Assembly (NCBI GenBank): GCA_038093515.1 | Contig: JBBPSI010000012.1 | Location: 1 to 64,000 of the forward strand | DNA length: 64,000 nt | Direction: 5' to 3' | From: Butyriboletus loyo | Lineage: Eukaryota; Basidiomycota; Agaricomycetes; Boletales; Boletaceae | Part shown: positions 37,801 through 49,447 of the stretch, piece by piece | Layout: each line of letters begins with the position of its first letter | Position numbering within the stretch: position 1 is the first letter of the stretch | Notes under the pieces: model-generated | What the model saw: only the letters and a program-made list of their open reading frames with translations | Told to the model about the DNA's origin: nothing | Database searches by the model: none | Made by a program: the position numbers and the translations under genes

Positions 37801-37944
37801 CTGGAGGGGCGCTTGTTGGGGCTGAGGTTGCTGTTGCTGTTGTTGTTGCTGAGCGGGCTGAATATGCTGTTGAGCGGGACGCTGGTCCATGTGTAGAGCG
37901 GTGTGGAGGGAGATGTCCGAGTGTGGAGGGAGGATGTGTGTCAT
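34821..37944 (-). CDS. Zn2Cys6 fungal-specific transcription factor
   Basis: Three exons (264, 543, 2199 nt) give 1001 aa. Exon 1 has a polyglutamine run and the first half of the zinc cluster, HEACARCRSKKIK. After the intron, exon 2 continues CDSKHPKCTACATAGVAC, completing CX2CX6CX5CX2CX6C. A linker and coil (TEYIERQIALCDALLKRR) and a Pro-rich segment follow. Exon 3 has the fungal transcription factor middle domain (IVDVYFTHLNIHRPVFFRSDF, LQALILLQGYLYTE, LRIRLWGIVMVHDRGTSILL GRP). The tail is Gln/Ser-rich. The intron inside the zinc cluster (37680-37619) is GC-AG (AAG/GCAAGT). A nearer start at MDQRPAQQ is possible. Target genes are unknown. Confidence 0.9.
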
Positions 37945-38038
37945 CGCTGATTTCCTTCCTTGCCAGTGTCTGAGCCTCGCTGGACCACCTCAGTGCGCCT
38001 TGGCCCGTCCCCTTGGCTGCCCTCTCCTTTGTCAAAAA

Positions 38039-38046
38039 TCACGTGA
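38039..38046. promoter_or_regulatory. TCACGTGA palindrome in a divergent promoter
   Basis: An 8-bp palindrome with the E-box core CACGTG, in the 168-bp space between the Zn2Cys6 factor and the VTT protein, about 70 bp upstream of the latter. The same 8-mer lies between SAF4 and RPS20. bHLH or Cbf1-type proteins bind such sites in fungi; function here is inferred. Confidence 0.35.
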
Positions 38047-38112
38047 TATAAAATATCAATGTCAACTATTAATTATTTAATTTTCCACTTATTCCCTCCC
38101 TCCTCGACCACC

Positions 38113-39381
38113 ATGCTCCACCACCACGTCAACACGTCCGAGTACACTCTCGACACCGTCCGCGATACTGACCCCCTCCTACAGGACTCTTCTTCCTTCT
38201 ATGGCTCTGCAGAATCCCCCCAACGCCCCTCCCCTTCCCGTCTCCTCCTCTCCGCCGCCCTCCGCATGGCTGCCCTCTTCTTCTTGGCCACCCTCGTCCT
38301 CGGCGGCACCCTCTTCCTCGCTCTCCCCCCTCTCCATCCGTGCGTTTCCTTCTCGCCCGCCTTTCTTCCCTTTCTCACTCCCTTCCAGCGATGATCGCCC
38401 ACTGCTTCACATACCCAAATCATTCGACGATCTCAAGGCACTCAACGGTCTGCTAAAAAAGTACCGTGATATCAACCCGGAGCGCATCGTCGTCTGTTAT
38501 GTCATCACCTACCTATTGTGCGCCCTTCTCCTTCTCCCTTTCCCTTTCTTGTCGTGACTCCTCTATGTAGCCTCCAGGCTTTCTCTCTCCCAGGCTCCAT
38601 GTATCTCTCCATCCTCGGTGGTGCAGTCTGGGGCGTCCCCGTCGCTCTCCCTCTTGCCTGTACCTGTGTCGCAACTGGCGCTACACTCTGCTATTTCATC
38701 AGCGCCGCCTTTGGCCCCGCCCTTCTCACCCTTCCCAAGTGGAAGGCTCGGCTCGACACATGGTCCGAGAAACTTCACCAACAGAAAGATAATATCATCT
38801 CGTTCCTCATAATCCTGCGCATTGCACCACTACCCCCGCACTGGGTCATCAACATCGTCTGTCCCCATGTCGGCATCGGTCTCCTTCCGTTTTGGTTCAG
38901 CACTTGGCTCGGTGTCTTTGGTGTCACCGCTATACATACAACCATTGGTGGTGGTCTCGATGAAATGACATCTGCCGCCGACTTCCATCTCTTTTCCTGG
39001 AAAAACTTTTTCCTCTTGTCCGCTGTCGTCGTCGGCGTCTTAATACCCGTCGGTCTTCGTTACTACTTCAAGCGCGAGGTAGCAGCTGTCATAGTCGTCG
39101 AAGGTGTTGACCCACTGGAGGAATTATCCCAAGATGACGACGACCACATTCTTGCCGTCGGCCCTCCCCCGCTTTCGAAGAAACCCACGTCCCCGCGGCT
39201 GGCAAATATTTATGACAGCAAAGGTAATAGGTTATATCTCAATCAACAGCTCGAACAAGATGAAGACACCGATGGCGATGATGATGATGACGATGACGAA
39301 GATGTTATATTAGAGGCTGGACCAGCCATCGTCATCAAGTCATCAGAAGATGGGAGCAGCTCGGGAAGCGCTGCCCATTAA
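38113..39381 (+). CDS. TMEM41/VTT-domain (DedA superfamily) membrane protein
   Basis: Polytopic membrane protein of the TMEM41B/VMP1-like group; relatives act as ER phospholipid scramblases in autophagy and lipid transport. The cytosolic N-terminus includes DPLLQDSSSFYGSAE. A first span (ALRMAALFFLATLVLGGTLF) is followed by KSFDDLKALNGLLKKYRD. The VTT core reads YLFLQAFSLPGSMYLSILGG, AVWGVPVALPLACTCVATGA, then LIILRIAPLPPHWVINIVCP and GVFGVTAIHTTIGGGLDEM. The tail is acidic with a long Asp run. Three exons; both splice joins restore the family sequence. Divergent from the Zn2Cys6 factor. Confidence 0.88.
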
Positions 39382-39701
39382 CATCCTATCTACATCTTAT
39401 TACAAACAATCCACATTTCCGTCATGTATTCGCCATTACATATTGTATCGATCACTGCCGTATTTTTTATTGTTTAAACATCAATTGCGAGCCGGAAGTT
39501 GGCTACGAATGTTCGCCTACGTGAGTTGCCAGTACTTGTGGCTGCGTTCTTCGAATGAGTGGTTGCGGCTTGCTTCATACTTTATACCCTATTCAAACGC
39601 TGCTTCTACCGTCAGTACTTCGGTTGTTCCGACATTTTTATGGCGTAATCCTGGACTGACCGTGTACAATTAGCTCCCAGCCGTCAGACGCCACATGCTA
39701 C

Positions 39702-41247
39702 ATGATACCAGACGGTCGTAATACACCCAACGAAGATCCCCAAAACCAAAACCCACCTGCAAATGTATCCACCCAATCGCTCACAGCGAGAAAGACGGTA
39801 CTCCCAGACGCAAAGTCAGGATCGCCCCCAGTGTTCTCTAAATCATATTCCATGACACCTCCGTCTGACGTCCCTCCGCGTCCCTCCACCGCGCCACCTC
39901 ACCCCGACGCGACCAAAGGGAAAGAGTCACAGACTGACCTGCAGACTCGTACGACGCTTGTATCTAATCTTCGTGCTCGCAATCTTCTCCTTCAAAAAGC
40001 GATCTCCCACATCGACGATGCCATCCTCCATCTAATGGCTGCCCGATCCGGCATCCCTAGTTCCAAGATACAACAAGTACGCGGCGAAGCGAGGAACAGA
40101 AAAGATTTGCTAGATAAAGTTGATAAGGCTATCAAGATGGCCCAAAATGGTGAACTACATGAAGAGAGTCAGGGCGGAGACGCGAGTAAAGGAGCTATGC
40201 CAGAGGCAGGAGGTGAGAGGTATGCTAGCACCCCTCTCTCGGGGACGTAAACCGATGTTTGATCGATTCATGAAAGGCTATCCACGCAATCCGGGCCCGC
40301 TGATTCACTTCAGGCTGGAGCACTTTCTGGAACAACGTCACTTGGCCCTCAAAACATTATCCATCCATTCCCCTCTGATGCTTCCTTGGACGCGCCCCAA
40401 CTCCGCCGATCATCCTCCCAACCGCAGTTGGGTCCTTCTACGGGGCAACCACAGGTCCCCACGAGAATTTACACGCTCCCCGAACTCATTGAACGTCGGA
40501 AAGTCCTTCAAGAGTCGATCGAGTCCTGGCAAAGTTTCGCTGTAGAGTTGCGTGCCGCTCAACCGCACCTTGAGGCTCAAGCTGGGTCTAGCTCCGGCTT
40601 GCCTGATGTTGTGTCGATTCAAGCATCCACTGCATCCACTATGCCTTTGACCCAAGCTCAAGAGCCTTCTTGGACAGTCAAGTACCAAAGAGCACAGTTT
40701 GAGATCAAGCGCCGCGAGGACCTGTTACTCCGGCTAAACCAAGCCATTGCCCAAGTCTCACACCCAACCCCGGAACAGGCACAAATCGCCGCCCTCGCAT
40801 CATATATTCCTCCGGCGCTCGACAAGCCCCGCTTTGACGCGGCCTATGCTCATTTTTGCCAGGGGAAATCTATTCAAATGAATACGACCATCATTATGCC
40901 AGATGTGAGCAAACCTGTGATCGATCTATACTCATTGCATGTCGCAGTCATGCAAGAAGGAAGTTTTGCTAGGGTTGGTCATCGAATTACATTATTTTGT
41001 TGTGCTTTGTGATAAGCTTTAATTGTTGTAGGTATCGGTTCGCAAATCCTGGGACGTGGTCGCGGCGCGTCTCGGGTTCGTCCAAATGGCTGCAACAGCG
41101 GCCGAACCGGCGAGGTCTTCCCCAGAGATAGCTGTTCATCTCGAGAAAGTCTACAAAGACCGCCTTCAGCAATTTGACCACCTCTACGTGAGCTCTGTCA
41201 TTGAGACCGTCCGAAAGCGGATGGCAGAGCAACAGAAGAAGTCTTGA
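39702..41247 (+). CDS. Short ARID-domain protein, paralogue of the next gene
   Basis: Three exons (518, 697, 216 nt) sum to 1431 nt, 476 aa. The intron 40220-40276 (AG/GTATGC...AAAG/G) keeps the frame from GGER to LSTQSGPADS. A Pro/Ser-rich N-terminus is followed by a helical block LRARNLLLQKAISHIDDAIL, then a second, YTLPELIERRKVLQESIESW. The C-terminal ARID/BRIGHT domain (about residues 370-476) reads FDAAYAHFCQGKSIQMN, DLYSLHVAVMQEGSFARVSV, SWDVVAARLGFVQM and LEKVYKDRLQQFDHLYVSSV. It stops about 16 residues later. The order of blocks matches the larger gene 1.4 kb downstream, which carries a long C-terminal region missing here. Either an independent paralogue or a shortened duplicate; function unknown. 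Confidence 0.85.
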
Positions 41248-42629
41248 TTGAAAGTGGTGGCTGTTGGAAGGATCGTCGCGCCAGCCTAACGCAGTGCCCT
41301 TCACTTGACGGACATGGACAGGCTGCAGTCCCTACTTTAGAAGCTCGACGACCTTTTTTTTCGCCTAAAAGGATCTGGGACCAACATTGATTATACCTGC
41401 GGCCGTTTCAAAAAGACCACTGATTATTCGCAGATTTAGACGATACATAACATCATTCACAACTCAGCTTGTACATGTCCACGCCACTATTCATAAGCAT
41501 ATCCAGCCGTATGCCATGCACCACATTTGTACACCTGGGCAATAAGATTACTGATTTGGCAATATCGCTCCCACTAGGTGATCGTGGAAGGCAGAACCTA
41601 TTCTATTTGTACGTATGAAACGTTCTGAATAAATAAATATTGTTGAACCCGTGCGGCATGCGCCCTCATTACATACGAAGTCCGCAAAGGAAACTATATA
41701 ATATTTACTTATGTCGAGAAACTTACATGCGGTGCAACTGCGTACGGATCGGATTATGACCCAAGTAGGTTAAGGTCAGAGTCTAGAGCAAGAAAAGAAA
41801 TATTGGAGTTCACAGGGTGCATCTTGTGCTCGAAAACAACCTCGAATATATGATTGTCGCAAGAAAAGGGTGTGTGGGCGGTGCGGGAGGGTGCGGAAAG
41901 ATATGGTTTGGATAGTATTATCTGACAACTCCGTCGAAACATGAATATAAAATGACACATAGAAGTCCAAGAGGGCAAAGAAAAAAAGCAAGGCGTTTTC
42001 CCCCTTGCAAGAGAGAACCAGGGAAAACTTCGCACGCACGTTCTCGTCTGGTGCTGAACCAGGGCGAGGCGTGAGGCAAACCAATGTGATAGATGACAAT
42101 ATTATATGTTGTGTGCTCTCAGGACAAACGTTACAGTGAGCGCGACAGAGGCTATGACAGGCACAGGTTACAGCGCGCTCGTTGGTGGTTGTCAGGCGTT
42201 ACTACCGCCAACAAGGAGTCGAGTGGGTCAGCACACAGGGTACTTGGACAGATGCAGAGTGCGGGGTTCGTATTATCCGCGGAGGAGTATGGATGAATAT
42301 ACCTTGTATTTTTTCGCAATAAAATTGTCGTCGAGATACCTTTTTTGGGATGCAATACGATGGTATTTCAAAGTCCGCTGTGGTCCGTTATGGTCTGTGC
42401 TTAGCAGGTGTTTGGAAGGTCGGACCCAACCTCGCTCCCACCACCAGCATCCTCCGTGCTTGCTGCTGCAGTTGCCCACCCCCCTCCCCGCCGTTACGCA
42501 CGGCCCCTTCATTCCCGACAACATTCTCGGTTGTACCTCGTACGTCGAGCTCGTCCCGGCCGTCGTAACGCTCCACAGCACCCTAAAACATTCATCCTCC
42601 TCCTTCCATTAGACTCAGGATTTTGGATT
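41248..42629. other. Gene-free stretch between the two ARID genes
   Basis: About 1.4 kb with no supported gene; short open frames in it have no family match. It probably holds the 3' UTR of the short gene and the promoter and leader of the long one. A pyrimidine-rich CT block (CTCGCTCCCACCACCAGC...) lies near 42430-42500. Confidence 0.4.
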
Positions 42630-45600
42630 ATGGCCGATCGCCTGCGCCAGCCCCCTATGTTTTCCCACAATATGACGCCCAACTCCCTCCAACAGTCCCA
42701 GATCCCTCAACAGCCGTCGCAGTCTCAACAATCCGACCCTCAAATGATTTCAGCGCTCTCTAACCCCGAGCATAGTCGCATGTGGCAGCAGATGAATCAA
42801 CTCCAGAACCCATACCGTCCACAACAGCCAGGCGATTTGGCAGCTTCCCAGATGAACCATCAGGCAAGTATCTTCTTGCCCTTTTTTTTTCCTCCCCGCC
42901 TCAGCCTTGTCTGGGAAAATTATTTGCCTCGCGTTAATGAGATGTGCAGTCTTATCCGTGTGTGATGGATGATATGTGTGGTCAATCCCCCTTTCCCCCA
43001 ATTACCCCGTACATAACATCTTGTCACTGGGTACTGCGTGGGATACAATTTTCCTTGCTGCCCAAGTCTCTCTGTGAACCGGATTTCTCGCAATTGCGTT
43101 TATACTGACATCTTCCTTGTTTAGATGCAGGAATTCGCTCGAGGGCAGGCTCTCTCTCATGGCCAAGGTCCACCCATTGTTCAACAGATCCAACAATCCT
43201 TCGGGCTCAATCCGCAACGTTTGAACCCCTCTGGCCCAGTTTTTCACGATCCTCAGGCCAACCAGCCTCAGTCCCTCATACCGTCTAATTTCTCCAACGT
43301 GCCCATGAATACCCAGCAACAAATGAAGGCACAGTTCAACATGAACCCCATGATACAGGCAGCGATGTCCAATCCCGGCGTTTCCCGTCAGGTCAAAATG
43401 CTCAATCAACAGGAAATGGCTCGTCTCCAGCAGTCAGGTCTCGGCACCCAACATGCGCCGAATCAATCAACCGCCGTGGACATGTTTGCTTCCGCATCCA
43501 TGCAACCTTCTCAGGATCAACTGCACGGTTCCCCCCACCCCGCGACACAATCCGTGGGTCCGCCTGGTACCAATCAGGGTATGATACCTGGGAACCAGCA
43601 GTCGAATGTTCAGAAGAGAATGATGACGCCTGCCGAATTCCAGGAGAGGAGGAATTATTTGCTCAGTCTGATCTCGCAATCTGAGAACAACATGGCGTCC
43701 CTCTTGCAGACGGCACGCAATGCTACTTCTATTGATCCTCACATACAGCAAAAGATAAATCAGCTCCGTACTGAGCTTGCTAACCGGAAGGATATGTATA
43801 CCAAGTTTGTGACCACTTTTGGCGCCATGGTGACTCAGCAGATGGCAAATGGTATGCCACCTTCGAACATGCCTCCTATGTAAGTTCTTTCAGCCATGGA
43901 ATCTCTGATTATTGTTGACGTTTTGGTAGCAACCCTGTCGGGCATACATCCATGCTACAGCCTCAGCAGGCAACTTTGTCCAACGCCCAGGGTCAACCTG
44001 GTTTTGTTACTCAGGCTAGCCAACCTGTTATGACACAGTATAACATCCCTGCTGGTAATGGCCCATCTCCGATGCCTACCCAGAGTCAGAGTGCTTTGAA
44101 CCAACAGATCCCCATGCAACCTACGCACATTGGACGGCCAGGTACCATCCCTCCTCGAACTGGAGGTACTCCTCACCAAATTTCTGGTGGTCAACTACCG
44201 AATACTAGTATGGGGAATTCTGTCACCCAGGGTGGACAGAAGTTCACCAATCCGACCCGGCAATCGTATGGGATTATGCCACTGGACAAGCAGCGGTTTG
44301 AATCCACGTATTCTCAGTTCTGTCGAAGTCAGAATATACATGCACGCCTTCGCGTGGCGATAGGGGATAATAGGATGGTAGATTTACATGAATTGCACGT
44401 TCATGTCATGCATGAAGGTGGTGCACAATTAGTGAGTTACGCTGGTATAAGGCTATCAAAAGGTTAACCGTGAACCCAACTAGGCGAATCAGCGGGATAT
44501 GTGGGCCGTTATTGGTGGTCAATTAGGCTTCGTTCAGTTCCCTGGAAACGACTCCGAGCCAGCCCGGAGTGGGCCTGGAATTGCTCAACAGCTTCATAAC
44601 ACTTACGAACAGTATCTTCGGCACTTTGAGAACGCCTATATCCTGACAGTCAAAAATCGTACGGCGACAGGGTCACCGCAGCAGCCGATACAACAAATGA
44701 ATTCGGGTTCCCCCGCCATTGGTAACAATCCGACTCCTGTCATGTCTGGGAATCCTACGGAGATGCCTCCAAACCCTCCCCGTCCGTTTTTCAACCAACA
44801 ACTCATCGCCACAGCAGCGCGGTATGCGCTTATAAGCGCTCAAGACATGCGAGCTCAACGTGTCCACGAGCACATGATCGCCTTTGTGGAGCGTCATCGT
44901 CCCGAACTTATGAAGGTTTACCAGCAACAAGTTCAACTGATTGCGGCGAAGAGGAATGCAGAGCAAGAGCAGCAGAACATTGCGCAGGGTCAGTTACCCA
45001 ATATGCATGAGCAAGCGTCCATCGGTTTGCAGCCTGGCGCTCAGCGAACCCCCCAAGTTATTGCAGCAAACATGGCTAGTGTTCCGTCAGGCGACAGCAA
45101 GATGGTAAATGGGTCCTTTGTGCCGGAGAATATTACAGCTGCAGTTCATAAGCAGTCGCCAACGCCGGATCAAATCCAGCATGCGATGATGACGATAGGT
45201 CAGCTTAAGCAAGTATTTCAACAACGTAGTGAGCTTTCTTCGTATTTGCTTTGTTGCCACTTAAGCTCTTTTCCAGGTCTCCACGGAATGCCTGCGCTGC
45301 AAATCCTGGATGAGCAACGACTGGAATATAATCAACTCCTTGAACAAGTGTACAAGATGACATCGGAGCTCGAGGTAAAACTGCATATGTATTTCGTAGT
45401 CTTTAAAAATGAAGAGCTTCTCCGCAAATACGTCGCCATTGTAAGTTTCTTTGTCTCTTTGTCTTCGTCGTCCTTACCTAGTGTGACTCGCTCCTTTAGG
45501 TGATGACAGTGGCGAGGCAACAGCAGCTCGTATCCACTTCCTCACCACAATACATTATTAACCTGACGACTCTACGTACAATGCAGGTACAAATCCATAA

Positions 45601-46921
45601 GCTCAATGAGGAGTTTGAGAATCGCTGGCGTGCAATGAAGACGTCTGCCGTCGCCGCCGCTGTCAGTCCTCAACAGCACGCTTTGCTCACGCCTGCCCCT
45701 GTTCGTGTAGCCCTTGCTTCGTCTCTTTCGGTGCCACCGATGCATGGTACATCTCAAATAGCCCTCCCTGCACCCCAGAATATTGGACGTACAGTCTCTA
45801 TCAATCCTTCTCCACCGCAACAATCACAACTTCAGCCCCCGCTTTCGCACTCCCAGCTTCAACCCTTGACTCCAGCTCAATCCCATTTGCAGCCTAACCA
45901 GTCCCAACCCCAACAACAAAACATGCAGCAGCCGGTTAGGAAACCTTTCCATCCCAGTTCGTCAGCCCCGCCAGTCCCCGCCACCCTTGCATCCCCTACC
46001 CCTCCACCGGCGGCTGCATCATCGTCTACCCCTGCTACCAGTGCTCCCACTCCTCAAACTGCAGCTGGTTCACCCCAGACCCCGAAGTCACCCCCGTTGA
46101 AAGTGGCTGCCAAGACCAAGACTACTCGAGTTAATCGGAAAATGTCGACGGGGGGTAAAGGTCCTGCTACGCCGGAAACGGTCCCTTTCGTTTCTGGAGT
46201 CAAGCGTCCACCTGAAGAGGACGTGGCTACCCTTACTAATGTAGCCCCTTCGGAAGCCGAAGCGAGTAATGCACCATCGCCGAAGAAGGCCAAGACGGAA
46301 TGGGAGGGTGAGACGAGTGAGGCGCTTCTCAAGAAGCAGCAGGAATTAGACAACATCAAGACGGACGAGGACGCCGCTGCATTCTTTGATCGCGTGAAGG
46401 AACTCTTTGCCATGACTGCATCTACGGACAACGAGATTCATCACGACATCGCCTCTACGTTGGATCAGATTTTGGCGGGCGTGGCCCAGGAGCCCGCGGA
46501 CGCAGCCGCAACAGCTGCTGCTCTTTCTGTACACGGAGTTGGGGATGCTGGTCCACCACCCACTGCTCTCTCGCCTCATGTGGGTCCAGCCAACGATGCG
46601 TTTTTGGAGTTCGTCGATTTCTCTACCTTTACCACTCTCGAGGACGAGGATAACGATTCCAAGGCCCCCACGCCTGATCTTGTTCATTCGTCCGAGACGA
46701 ACCCTAGCCCAGAATCTGGTTCAGAGGGTGATTTGTTGGGCAGTACTGGATCGCCTGATAAAACCAAAATTGAGGAATCAGGGGACCGCTCTGATCCTCT
46801 TCGACTCGGGTCTCTGAGAGAAATCGACGGAGGCGAGTCAGCATATTATCAGGCCGGTGATTGGAAATGGGAGGGCCCGATGCCTACGCTCGACCAACCA
46901 TGGGCGATTTTTACTTCATAG
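42630..46921 (+). CDS. SWI1-like ARID subunit of SWI/SNF
   Basis: Six exons (234, 755, 502, 745, 164, 1422 nt) sum to 3822 nt, 1273 aa. The N-terminus is Gln/Pro-rich with MADRLRQPPMFSHNMTP. An EFQERRNYLLSLISQSENNM helix lies near residue 260. The ARID domain (about 445-560) reads KQRFESTYSQFCRSQNIHAR, VDLHELHVHVMHEGGAQL, ANQRDMWAVIGGQLGFVQFP and NTYEQYLRHFENAYILTV. Downstream are helical regions (QEQQN, EYNQLLEQVYKMTSELEVKL) and long Pro/Ser/Thr-rich tails with nuclear basic patches (PKKAKTEWEGE). This layout fits fungal SWI1, a chromatin remodelling subunit. Intron 1 (42864-43124, 261 bp) starts GCAAGT after CAG, GC-AG, and is much longer than others nearby. Confidence 0.85.
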
Positions 46922-47221
46922 TATGTTTCATTGGATTGTATGTTCTGCTTATTTATTTGCTTCCATCTTTATGCTGGATATACTCAATTTTCCCTCCTCG
47001 CTCGTGGTGCCCTACTCACTTTCATCCAGACTGGCCCTACCCTCTGTTATCCTACTATCTTCTTGGTTTATGTGTCACTGGTCTGTATTTTTAATGTTGT
47101 TCTACTCTGCTATCGCGTATTCTTGCTCAGACCTTGGTCTCTTAATGGATAGCTAACTCGAGCCATGTTGCGTGTTGTGAGTATACACTGAATTGATAGA
47201 AATGGTACAAGGGTCTATTGT

Positions 47222-48417
47222 TTACTTTAGCCCGTCTGGGGGTTTCAACGTACGAGACTGGCGAGTATTGCTGAGTACCCGTGCCTTCAATAAAGCAAGG
47301 GGGTCGCGACCTTGAGATGAACTCGTCGACGAAAGAGACGAAGGAATAGCAGAGCTCTGCAACCTCACTCTCCTGATGCTTGTCCGCGCTTCGTGTTCTC
47401 TCCTGGCCCCTTCCCACTGCTCTCGAGCCGCATTCTTGGATTCGTCATCTTCCGCCGCGAGTTGTAACGTCTCTGGCAATCCATACCGGCCTTTGAGCTG
47501 ATCATCAGCCGCACGTTTCGCAGCATCCAACTTCTTCTCCGCACGAAAGCGCTTGCGAACGAGGGACGAGAGTGCGTAGGGATCGCTATTGTACCGATCG
47601 GACACCCCTTGCAAGGATTCGAGTCGAGGTATCTGCACTTTATTGACGTGATCTTGAGCAGTCGTCGATTTCTCCAGCGCTGCGAGCGGATCAGCGGGTC
47701 CAGCATTGCCATCGGTGTCTACAAGTCGTATGCGTATTAGAAACTCGACAGAGGAGAGGGAGGCAAGAAAAAGTATCACACGTACCATGTATCGCGAAAC
47801 CGCCATTCTCTTCGGGATTCCATTCCTCGTCTTTCTGTCTCGCACCCGAGACGACAACATAACGGGTATTCTACAGCAAATGAGATGAGACATACCCAAG
47901 GGTTCACGCCCACGAAACTGGGAATCACCGAACCTTTGGATCCGTCTGAATCTCAAACCAGCCATCACATAAGTGGCATTTGCATCGAAAAGAGTAGATG
48001 GGCGTGGAGTAGTACGACCCGACTTTCTTCTTCTCTGCGTTATAACGCACGCCCATCCCAATGTGGTTGTTGCACGTTCCACTCAAAAGGGCATGCATGT
48101 CAGCCCGCGGAGGTGGAGACAAGAAAACTAGGGGGTGGTTAGATAAACGTACCACCAGATGTTGAACGGCAGCTCGAAACGGGTTATGAGGATGCCCTTG
48201 TCGAGTTTCCTGGCCCGATCGCCCAGGGCATGTTTGCCTAGTGAGATGAGGTGAGTGCTGGGCCCCGAACGCGAAGGACGGACGTCAAACCTCTGTATGC
48301 ATTGAGACTCTTATGTTTCTCTCCGTCGTAATCTGGCGGATAGTACTTGTTGAATCCTGACGAGGGAGGGATGAGCGAGAGCCTCAGATGGTTCGGCAAA
48401 CCCGACTTGCCTTGCAT
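47222..48417 (-). CDS. SAF4: Splicing factor SAF4/CCDC130 (CWC16/YJU2 family)
   Basis: A spliceosome-associated protein of the YJU2 family. The first exon is only 7 nt (ATG CAA G); the next joins to give MQGFNKYYPPDYDGEKHKSL. Then come GKHALGDRARKLDKGILITR, FELPFNIWCGTCNNHIGMGV, RYNAEKKKVGSYYSTPIYSF and RCKCHLCDGWFEIQTDPKN, giving the CX2C...CX2C zinc site. TRYVVVSGARQKDEEWNPEE and a charged helical C-terminus follow (ALEKSTTAQDHVNKVQIPRL, RYGLP). The CCDC130 rather than CCDC94 type is chosen for QGFNKYYPPD. Intron 1 (48410-48357) is GC-AG (G/GCAAGT). Head to head with RPS20. Confidence 0.93.
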
Positions 48418-48456
48418 TGGAAGCCGACGGTAAGTGTAGCGTCCAAGACTCCATCG

Positions 48457-48464
48457 TCACGTGA
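48457..48464. promoter_or_regulatory. TCACGTGA palindrome between SAF4 and RPS20
   Basis: Same 8-bp palindrome as at 38039, 40 bp upstream of the SAF4 ATG and about 190 bp upstream of the RPS20 ATG in their shared 236-bp promoter. Function inferred from the E-box core only. Confidence 0.35.
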
Positions 48465-48653
48465 GACCTAATTATTCAGTCTACGGCGTTTGCCGAAATA
48501 ACAGTTAACATCCCCTGAACCTTAATCTTGCATCTCTCCTCATCAACACAAAACCGCTTGGGTATGTGCAACGTATTTCTTCTTGTTTTCGCAACGACTC
48601 ACTCGTCGTTCTAGTCACCTTCTGACTCATTCACCACATACGTTTCACTCAGA

Positions 48654-49192
48654 ATGAGTTACGTCGCCAAGGATGAGAAAGCGTACGATGCAGCCGGCGC
48701 CGTCCCCGCTGCCAAAATCCACAAAATCCGCATCACGTTGACGAGCAGCAACGTCAAGAACTTGGAAAAGTGTGAGCAAACGTTTCCCCTCGTCTTCCGC
48801 CACTCTTCTTTCTCTGACGTCGTTCCTTCTCAGTTTCGACTGATCTCATCAATCGTGCCAAGGACAAGCAACTTCGCGTCAAAGGCCCGGTCCGTCTTCC
48901 AACCAAAGTCCTCAAGATCACCACTCGCAAGACGGTACGTCTCGCTTGCCTCGCATACACTCGATTTCTACTTATCACCCCTCCTTAGCCTTGCGGTGAA
49001 GGTTCAAAGACCTGGGATCGTTACGAACTCAAGATTCACAAGCGTCTCATTGATCTCCACTCTTCGAGCGAGATCGTCAAGCAAATCGTAAGGATAATGT
49101 TTGCCGTGTTAGTACCACTCTGACGGAAATCTCTCAAGACTTCCATTAGCTTGGAGCCTGGTGTGGAGGTCGAGGTTACCATCTCCTCTTAA
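48654..49192 (+). CDS. RPS20: 40S ribosomal protein S20 (uS10)
   Basis: Small-subunit head protein. Exons join to [101 protein letters not shown] and [17 protein letters not shown], about 120 aa. All uS10 landmarks are present. The first splice uses T/GTGAGC at 48772, giving Phe after LEK. Three introns of 50-70 bp. A short pyrimidine-rich leader lies before the ATG, common in ribosomal protein genes. Confidence 0.95.
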
Positions 49193-49447
49193 ACTCACAC
49201 TGCACCATATATGACCTATGTACTATGACCATGAGTTGACAGGACAGTCCTCGTTGAAAATCAAGCTAAGAAAATGAGTGGTTGTATATGGTAGGTCTAA
49301 TGAGTGCAACAACCGTCGAGTCCGTACATAAATTACCATACAACGATGTCTCTAAGGTATCATCAGGAGAAATGCAATCCGTGTATAGGGAAACGTAAAG
49401 TAGCGAATGCGATGAGCATACATGAGGTGAACACATGAGAGGAAGAG

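Noticed and set aside
40220..40276. Frameshift in the short ARID gene
   Set aside because: An AG/GTATGC...AAAG/G intron restores one frame throughout.
41754..42099. Minus-strand open frames of 93-107 codons
   Set aside because: Hydrophobic, Cys-rich translations without family similarity or splice structure, in the spacer between the ARID genes; likely chance.
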